This document shows, in pieces, positions 57,737-64,000 of a stretch of DNA of 64,000 nt. The stretch covers positions 66,554,546 through 66,618,545 of the forward strand of contig OY720344.1 in the NCBI GenBank assembly GCA_963082975.1, in the 5' to 3' direction. Origin of the DNA: Labia minor. Taxonomy: Eukaryota; Arthropoda; Insecta; Dermaptera; Spongiphoridae. The notes under the pieces were generated by a model. The model did no database searches. It worked only from the letters and a program-made list of their open reading frames with translations, and was not told the origin of the DNA. Numbering within the stretch: the stretch's first letter is position 1; the number at the start of each line of letters is the position of its first letter. A program made the position numbers and the translations under genes.

Positions 57737-58737
57737 AAAAATAGGATAGGTTAAAACTAAATTAGATTAAATAGAATTAGGTTAGATTGGTTATGGAAAT
57801 TTCATTTAAAGGGCGCTATCGTTAAAAAAAAAGTGTTATTAAATAAAGATTCGATTATACTAATTGCTATTGAAAATTTTTTATTTATTGTTATATAAAG
57901 TTTGTTAATTTGATTTATATATGTATTAAAAGGTATATTTATAAAAAAATATAAATATTCGAAATTGTGATTTTATTATTAAAATTAATAAATAATTAAT
58001 AATTGAATGACATAATCAAATTTTAGTAATTGTTATTATTTAATTTGAATATTTAATTAACTTCAATCCTTTTTAATTAATTTTATATTAAAAGTTATTA
58101 AACAAATAGTTTTAAACAACTCACATTATTAGATACGATTTTTTTTTATATTTACATTCCTACATACCATTTCAACAACACTACTTGAGTTAAATTAGAA
58201 GCTTTAAATGAGTGTTTTATTTCATCAATTAGATAGAAAAAAATATAAAATTTCACTAGATATCTTAAATTATACAAAATATTGATGTTATTTTTTTTAT
58301 CTTGAATAGCGAAGAAAATTTAATAAAATTCTTTTGACAAAAAGTTCTTGCATCATTAAGTTTATTAATTTTTTTGAAGTCAAGGATTTCTAGTATGAAA
58401 TTTGAGAATTAAATATTTCTCTCCCTCTCTATCTCTTTTATTATATATATATAATCATCCTCTTTGCTGTTTTCGGCACTTGATTTTAACATCATTCTTT
58501 TCTTTCATCATTTCTTTCATCTTAGTTTAATTTCCTTTTACACTATGTTTTTGATCTAAATCTTTCTAAAATTAGCTGTATTCCATCTTTGATAATTTTT
58601 TTTTTCGTTATAAAATAATATTATTTAAGAGTTCTGTTTTATATCTTTAGGTGTCCTATCAATCTAATCTTATTATATAGCAATAATTATTGTTGGGGCA
58701 ATCTATATGGTTAAGATGCCCGAAGATATATAAATAA
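57737..58737. other. AT-rich intergenic, nothing seen
   Basis: A CT-rich/TA patch at 58420-58453. No gene or element end recognised. Confidence 0.4.
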
Positions 58738-58744
58738 TAATTAA

Positions 58745-59942
58745 CAGTGGCGCAACCAGAATTTGATCCTGGGGGGGGGGGTTTGACTAGCCGCTCCACC
58801 TTCCTATGGCGGGGTTCCCCCATCCCCCCGGGCTCTCCCAAAGACAAATTTTAATTAAGATTGTTTTTTAAATTAAATATTTAAAAAAGTTTTTACACTG
58901 ATTTTACAAAATCTGGCAAAAAATTTAATTTTGTATTTTATTTACTCATATTCACAGTTTTAGAAAGAAAATATTTTTTTCCAGTAATAAGTAAATCGTT
59001 TTAGCTTTCCTCATGGAATGAGGGTAGTTTATAAGATGGTCGGAAAATTTTGAAAATTTTTGCTCCGAGATTTTTTGAGATCTCCTTCTGAATCCAAAAC
59101 TACAAAAAAAACTTTTTGAACCGGCCGGCCGGCCGTTCATTACCGAGATTACGTCTAAACAAAGTGAGATATTGTCTTGAAATTTGATATTTAGATGTAT
59201 CTTTTGGGGGGAATAATGGGCGGGGATTGGATTGTTTTTGGACAAGATCGGACCATAAGTAAGGGTAGTTTAAAGAGGTGTCAAAGCACATTTTATTGAT
59301 TTTCTCAATAAATACCGATTTTTATGAGAATTATCATACTATCGTATTAAATTTATAGGGAATCGAATTTACTAAAAGTTTCATTATATTCATTTTTACC
59401 TAAACTTAATAATAAAGGAGTTATTTATAAAAAACTACTTTAAGATTTCGAAAGCTTTTCGTCCGCCCGTAGTGGCAGGATATTTTGAAAAAATTAGTCT
59501 TCGCTTCATAATTTTTATGAAATTAGCAATTAATATATTAATAATTAAAGATATTTAGAATTTGAGTAATATTTTTATTTATTTTATATTTAAATAATAG
59601 AGTCAAATTAAAAAATTTCACAATCATCTAGTAATCTTATTTTAAGTCTTTTGTTTTTTATGATTTAGGAAAAATAATAAAATAATTTTTTTATTTCTTA
59701 TATTAAATTCTGTACGAAAAAATAAGCAATTTTTATTTTTGTTAAAATTTTTTTAAAATAAAATAAACTTATTTTTTATACACTAAGTTATACTTTAAGA
59801 ATTTTTTTTTTTCAAATAAAAAGGATTATAATTTTTCTTTTCTATTTGTAATATAGTACATAAAATATAGCGAATTTGAATTTTTTTCTCTTCTGAGGGA
59901 GGGGGGGGTTAAACCCTAAAAACCCCCCTGGTTGCGCCTCTG
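58745..59942. mobile_element. DNA transposon relic with CAGTGGCGCAACCAG ends
   Basis: Starts CAGTGGCGCAACCAG and ends CTGGTTGCGCCTCTG, with G8-G10 runs just inside both ends (58771-58780, 59899-59908). The flanks share TAATTAA (58738-58744, 59943-59949), a 7-base match that may be an eroded 8-base duplication. About 1.2 kb; no recognisable transposase. A CCGGCCGGCCGGCCG run lies at 59121-59135. hAT-like by termini, but the superfamily is not proven. Confidence 0.6.
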
Positions 59943-60059
59943 TAATTAATAATTGAACTGAAACGGTCGTCGCGTGTGTTTATCTAAAAAAGAGAGCTCA
60001 GAATGTTTTTTAGGCAGAGAAAAGAAAGAATAAAGTTTTTAAAATTAATATCTCAATCT

Positions 60060-60500
60060 TCTTCTTCTTCTTCTTCTATTATAGGCCTAAGGCCTGTTCT
60101 TCTTCACTATCCTCAGGTCTTTTTTGGGAAGAGTACGCCCAGCAGTCAGCCCATTTTTTCGGTGGCTTGGTCTCTTGTGTTGCTGGCCTTCCATCCCGGG
60201 CTATATTCTCAAGAGCCCTTCCGCGTTGGCTCTTCCTACGTGTTCGTTCCATTTTTACGGCGAATCTTAACCCATTTGCCGTAATAGGTTCGCTGCCGTG
60301 TCGTCAATGTGTTAATCATTCCAATTTTCGAGGCTGTGTGTGGTTCTTTGAGCAATTGTGATTTGCGTCTCTTGAGTAGATTGCTAGTCTCATCTCCGAG
60401 ACGTGGATGTTCTTAGTTAAGTCGAAGCCCCCCAACACAACAAGGTGACATCCATGGTGGGGCTTGCCGGAGGCAGCTGATGTTAAATTAAATTGAAAAT
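60060..60500. repeat. GC-richer unclassified repeat body
   Basis: Sequence between the CAGTGGCGC element and the tRNA-like unit, much richer in GC than its surroundings, with a (TTC)5 tract at 60058-60075. ORFs in it have no domain. It may be the body of a SINE whose head is at 60505-60582 or an LTR remnant; neither is proven. Confidence 0.35.
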
Positions 60501-60504
60501 TTTT

Positions 60505-60582
60505 GTTCTTAGTTGGAATCGAACTCCGACTTCTTGCGTGGAAAGTTGGTATCCTACGCTCTCGGCTACCCTGCCTCCTTAT
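60505..60582 (-). repeat. tRNA-like SINE head
   Basis: On the minus strand: GGCAGGGTAGCCGAGAGCG (A-box TAGCCGAGAGCGTAGG) and GGAGTTCGATTCCAAC (B-box GTTCGATTCC), about 30 bases apart. The 3' side cannot pair with GGCAGGG, so no acceptor stem forms and a functional tRNA is unlikely. A Pol III-type promoter in a SINE is the best explanation. Confidence 0.55.
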
Positions 60583-60612
60583 CTCAATAATTAGTGTTAT
60601 CTTTTAATATAT

Positions 60613-60905
60613 TAGGTTGTCAAATATTTCCCTTCCGCCTTTTTGTCTTATGAATTTCGCGGCTATAAAGCGCTACAGAGCTCGTATCTGGCAATATTAT
60701 ACATCATTTGAAAGGTCTTGACATAATCTACAAAACGACGCTATGCATGATTAGTTTGGATGGTTTAGATATTGGGTTCAACAGTTATAGACGTGTAAAC
60801 ATGGAGTTCACTAACGCCGAAATTCGCTCTATTTTAAAGTTTTCCTTCGTTAAAGGCAAATCCGCTAGAGAAACGTTCCGTGAGATTAATGGTGTTGTGG
60901 GGGGA
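60613..60905 (+). mobile_element. Mariner 5' fragment
   Basis: Begins TTAGGTTGTCAAAT, a typical mariner terminus, next to a TA. The coding start at about 60801 reads MEFTNAEIRSILKFSFVKGK and ARETFREING, the N-terminal helix-turn-helix of mariner transposases. The sequence breaks off at about 60905; no other terminus or catalytic region is present. Confidence 0.8.
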
Positions 60906-61273
60906 TGGTACTCTATCACTTTCTTAATAAATGTATAATTATTGAATTATTATATCATAATAATATATTTTTAGTTAAAATATATAATAATTAAACTTAA
61001 TTAATGATTATAATATATAAATATAAAACTTCTATTAAATGATAATTTAGTATTTTTTCTTATTATTTAATGTGAACAATAGAATGTTCTATTACTATGC
61101 ATATAACTCATTCATGTAGTAAATGTGCAATTAATTGACAGGTATCAATAAATGTCAAAGAGTATTAAAATCATAACATTACATTAAATCCAGTGGCTTT
61201 TTAATATCACTATTGAAACATAATATAAAGTATATACATGGTTCAACAAGTAGCTACTCGGTAGACTAGAAAA

Positions 61274-61334
<61 letters not shown>

Positions 61335-62380
61335 TGCTTAGAATTGAAATTTTTTTTACCCGTCTTCATTAATAAGAATTCACATTCATTAAAACCAACA
61401 AGTAATTAAAAAATATTTAGTAAATATTTAAAAATTGTCAAAATTATTAAAATAAATAAATTTCTATTTTAATTTATAATAATCAATAAAAAATAATTCA
61501 AATTAATTTATTCTAAAAGCTAATATATTAATTAATTTAGAAAAATTATTCGATCGTATTTTTTTAATTTTTTTGATGAAATTTTCTTAGCGAAATTCCT
61601 AACGAAATTGTATATCAAAAAAATTTTATTGAGAATTCTATTACAATTTGAGATAAAAATGCCAAAACTAAAATTCTGGAAGTATATACAAATGTACTTG
61701 AATGAAACGAAGTAACTCCGTGTTTATTTAGCAGGATTTAATCTTCGATTATAGCGGATGGGCTGTTTCTAAATGGAGATCTCTTGGTGTTCTTACCCTT
61801 ATGAGATGAATAGGAATGCTTTTCATATTTTCTGTAGAATTGTCCTAAGTAGCGAGATAGAAATAGTTGCGGGATATCTTCCTATTTAGTGACCGAACGA
61901 CCGTGCGCTCAGGGAACGTTGCTTCCTCAGTACATCCATATAGGAGGGAGTTAGGAGGAGAGGAGGGCTTTATCCCAAACAGTACTTCATAATATCAACC
62001 TTATCTTTAACCTTTAGTTCTAAAAAATGTATCTTTTATATTTTATGTTATATATAAAAGAATATGAGGCTTTATTTTATACGGCTGAAATTTTACATAA
62101 AATGTTTGTGGGTTTTATTATAGTCATCATAGGGTATAATATCATATGATTCATATAATTCAAATTTAAATTTTAAAGATAAAGGGTTGTAAGTTAAAAG
62201 GGTTAAAGTTCTCAGATAATCATGATCAACAAATCAACAGATCAACAAATCTATAATATAACTTGAAAATTTCCTTTAATATATTTGTATATTAAACATT
62301 GAATTAAGATAAAAAATAAGTGGGGTAAATCAGGTCAGGTTGAAACATTTTTGAAGGAAATTGATAAGATTGTAATAAAT
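60906..62380. other. AT-rich intergenic with a TC/TA microsatellite
   Basis: (TC)10 followed by (TA)19 at 61274-61331. A GC-richer patch at 61735-61985 has no ORF or splice context that I can support. Confidence 0.45.
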
Positions 62381-62388
62381 ATGAGTTA

Positions 62389-63084
62389 TGTGCTTACCTT
62401 CCTACTAGGATAGTAGGTAGTTAAAAGGTAACAATAAAAGGCGAATTTTATAAAGAAGGAAATGGAAGTTTTATTTGTGAACTTGTTACAAAATCATACA
62501 AGGCCGAAAAGGTGTGTGTTGAGTTTCTTAAAACTAAAACTAAGAACTAAAGACTAGCAATTGAATCGTCTGCAATTTCTGCTCTCCATATATATATTAC
62601 TTGACTAGGGGGCGGGGGAGCTGAGGGGACACATGGAGGTTCGTAGAAGGGGCTGTGGGAAGAAAGTGTCTAGGTGGGTGATTTAAGACATTCATCTGGA
62701 CGACACTTAGCCGTCTCTTGGTCATGACGTTAATTGCTAGCAGATATTAAATTAATTAGGTGGGTTGACATTTCTTGGGCTTTGTTCATCCCTATAATAA
62801 CTTAAATCTAAAGAAAGGGTTAGGATGGACCATTCTTTGACCAGATGTTAGGTCGGGTCAGAATACACTAAATTACGAAGTTGATTGACAGATAGTGGAC
62901 CCTGTCAATCCCTATAATAACTTAAATCTAAAGAAAGGGTTAGGATGGACCATTCTTTGACCAGATGTTAGGTCGGGTCAGAATACACTAAATTACGAAG
63001 TTGATTGACAGATAGTGGATCCTGTCAATCCCTATAATAACTTATTCTAGTTATGTGAGCACAAGTAGCCGTGGGAACATGACA
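62389..63084 (-). mobile_element. 3' LTR of an env-bearing LTR retroelement
   Basis: On the minus strand it starts TGTCATGTTCCC directly after a purine-rich tract (TTAGGGGGTGGAGG, about 63085-63098), the expected polypurine tract, and ends GGTAAGCACA at 62389, giving TG...CA ends and 696 bases. A reverse AATAAA signal lies near 62470. It contains a 120-base tandem repeat. The partner LTR must lie beyond the right edge, so the left border is inferred from the TG/CA ends alone. Confidence 0.7.
62791..63044 (-). repeat. 120-bp tandem repeat inside the LTR
   Basis: Two units (62791-62910, 62911-63030) with one visible difference (GGACC/GGATC), and the first 14 bases of a third (63031-63044). Period exactly 120. 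The U3 position in the minus-strand LTR suggests enhancer-type repeats, an inference. Confidence 0.92.
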
Positions 63085-63146
63085 CCTCCACCCCCTAAAG
63101 AAATTTGTCTAACAAATTTTAGCGGGCGAAGTTAATCTGTCCACTT

Positions 63147-64000
63147 TCAGTGAATACATCCACATGTTTCGTTGGATGGTATGAATTGAATTTTATTATT
63201 TTCATTTAAACTGTTTTTTTCTTTACATGACTCTTTGCTTGGTATGAATCGAACCCTGTTATTTCCAACGAGACTGTTTTTTCTTACAAATAAGCGTTTC
63301 TTAAATGCTACTACAAATATTGTCACTATAATTAATACTAATATAATGATTGTAATAATTAACAATGTGGTTTTGTTTTCGTGAATTACTGATCCAATTT
63401 CCTCAATTTCTTTTAGCCTGGGGCTATCTATCTTAATTTCTTTAATACTATGCATAGTGATTTCTTTGCTTGTGTCTATTTTCCTAATATTTAAACTTAA
63501 ATTGAGAATGGAAATTTCCGTATTGGACCTGTAAATCGTGTGAATCTTTCTATTGTTAATTATACATTCATTATTTACAATTTTATACAATCCTCTTGAC
63601 AATGTTGTATTGACACTTTTACAATTAATTTTTACATTATTATTATCTATTACATTTATGATTACCACTTCACTGTTAGGGATCACTAAAAACTGTGGGA
63701 AATGTTTTAGGGGGTGAGATTTACAATTTTTGCTGTTATTATCAATTACTAAGTTTCTTGTACAATTACTTGCCTTCTCATGGCTAACCTTACAATAGTA
63801 TTTATTATTATTATTAATTATACAATTAGTTATTTTCTTTAAGTCTAAGTTATCTGCTACAATATATTGGAACGGTTCATTTAGTAGTACGAGTTGCCCT
63901 TCTTGGTATCTAGGTATGGGGGTGATTTGAATTATATTAGATTCTTTCTCGCTATAGTTCGGTATTTCGAGGACAATGTCAATAATGTCATTATGGACTT
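63147..64000 (-). CDS. Env-like glycoprotein, C-terminal part (runs off window)
   Basis: A frame open without a stop from the right edge to 63147, at least 284 codons. The start lies outside the window; the GTG-started 179-codon frame at 63686 is only an internal part. It is rich in Asn-type glycosylation sites and has scattered Cys. One strongly hydrophobic segment at about 63297-63365 fits a membrane anchor about 46 residues before the end, followed by a basic tail. The tail contains two tandem repeats of about 20 residues, each with FIPS and a Cys. Position just before the polypurine tract and LTR matches env of insect errantivirus/gypsy elements. No fusion-peptide region is visible here. 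An intact frame suggests a young copy. Confidence 0.7.
   Translation of the reverse strand, partial: VHNDIIDIVLEIPNYSEKESNIIQITPIPRYQEGQLVLLNEPFQYIVADNLDLKKITNCIINNNNKYYCKVSHEKASNCTRNLVIDNNSKNCKSHPLKHFPQFLVIPNSEVVIINVIDNNNVKINCKSVNTTLSRGLYKIVNNECIINNRKIHTIYRSNTEISILNLSLNIRKIDTSKEITMHSIKEIKIDSPRLKEIEEIGSVIHENKTTLLIITIIILVLIIVTIFVVAFKKRLFVRKNSLVGNNRVRFIPSKESCKEKNSLNENNKIQFIPSNETCGCIH

Noticed and set aside
60505..60582. tRNA gene
   Set aside because: A and B boxes are present, but the acceptor stem cannot form; a SINE head fits better.
61184..61369. ORF with YIYIYIYRERERERER
   Set aside because: Translation of the TC/TA microsatellite.

Overview
The window is strongly AT-rich, single-copy-poor eukaryotic DNA. 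Its mobile elements (mariner/IS630, hAT-Buster-like, pogo-like, Helitron, Helentron/DINE-1-like, jockey-like, a non-LTR element with a C-terminal domain, an env-bearing LTR element) and the one recognisable host gene indicate an arthropod, most likely an insect. I cannot name the order from sequence alone. There is a 200-base assembly gap at 5036-5235.

Host gene. Five minus-strand exons (35214-35382, 33030-33299, 32736-32921, 29381-29557, 6403-6514) join with perfectly compatible phases, have GT-AG borders and contain no stops. They encode a WxCxxC zinc-finger end followed by a Ser/Pro/Arg-rich linker with repeated RRxS motifs. The best fit is Rim, the presynaptic active-zone scaffold, between its Rab-binding zinc finger and its PDZ domain. 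The gene starts to the right of 35382 and continues left of 6403. The intron between the last two exons is about 22.9 kb and is packed with transposons.

Layout. 1-6400: Helentron-like copies, two hAT MITEs, the gap. 6403-35382: the Rim-like gene, whose introns hold a TA-flanked MITE (7652-8811), three fold-back elements, five mariner/hAT-type insertions, a mariner-interrupted leucine-rich ORF (21300-23170), an LTR-like element and more Helentron-like copies. 36958-39140: a 1.2 kb hAT relic next to a non-LTR reverse-transcriptase relic. 41487-42952: a pogo-like element. 43761-52481: Helentron-like copies and a Helitron. 53003-55250: a jockey-like reverse-transcriptase pseudogene split by a Helitron. 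57213-60940: Helentron-like copy, large CAGTGGCGC-ended element, a tRNA-like sequence, a mariner fragment. 62389-64000: the 3' LTR and the env-like ORF of a minus-strand LTR retroelement that runs off the right edge.

Most striking signal. A roughly 640-base non-autonomous family has subterminal inverted repeats ACCGACCGACG/CGTCGGTCGGT, a (GTCY)n microsatellite, a 3' hairpin and no target duplication. Nested copies and a filled/empty site pair within this window fix its ends to the base and show insertion into A/T homopolymer tracts, twice into the same A6 tract of the element itself. Each copy with an intact centre also carries two TGACGTCA palindromes.
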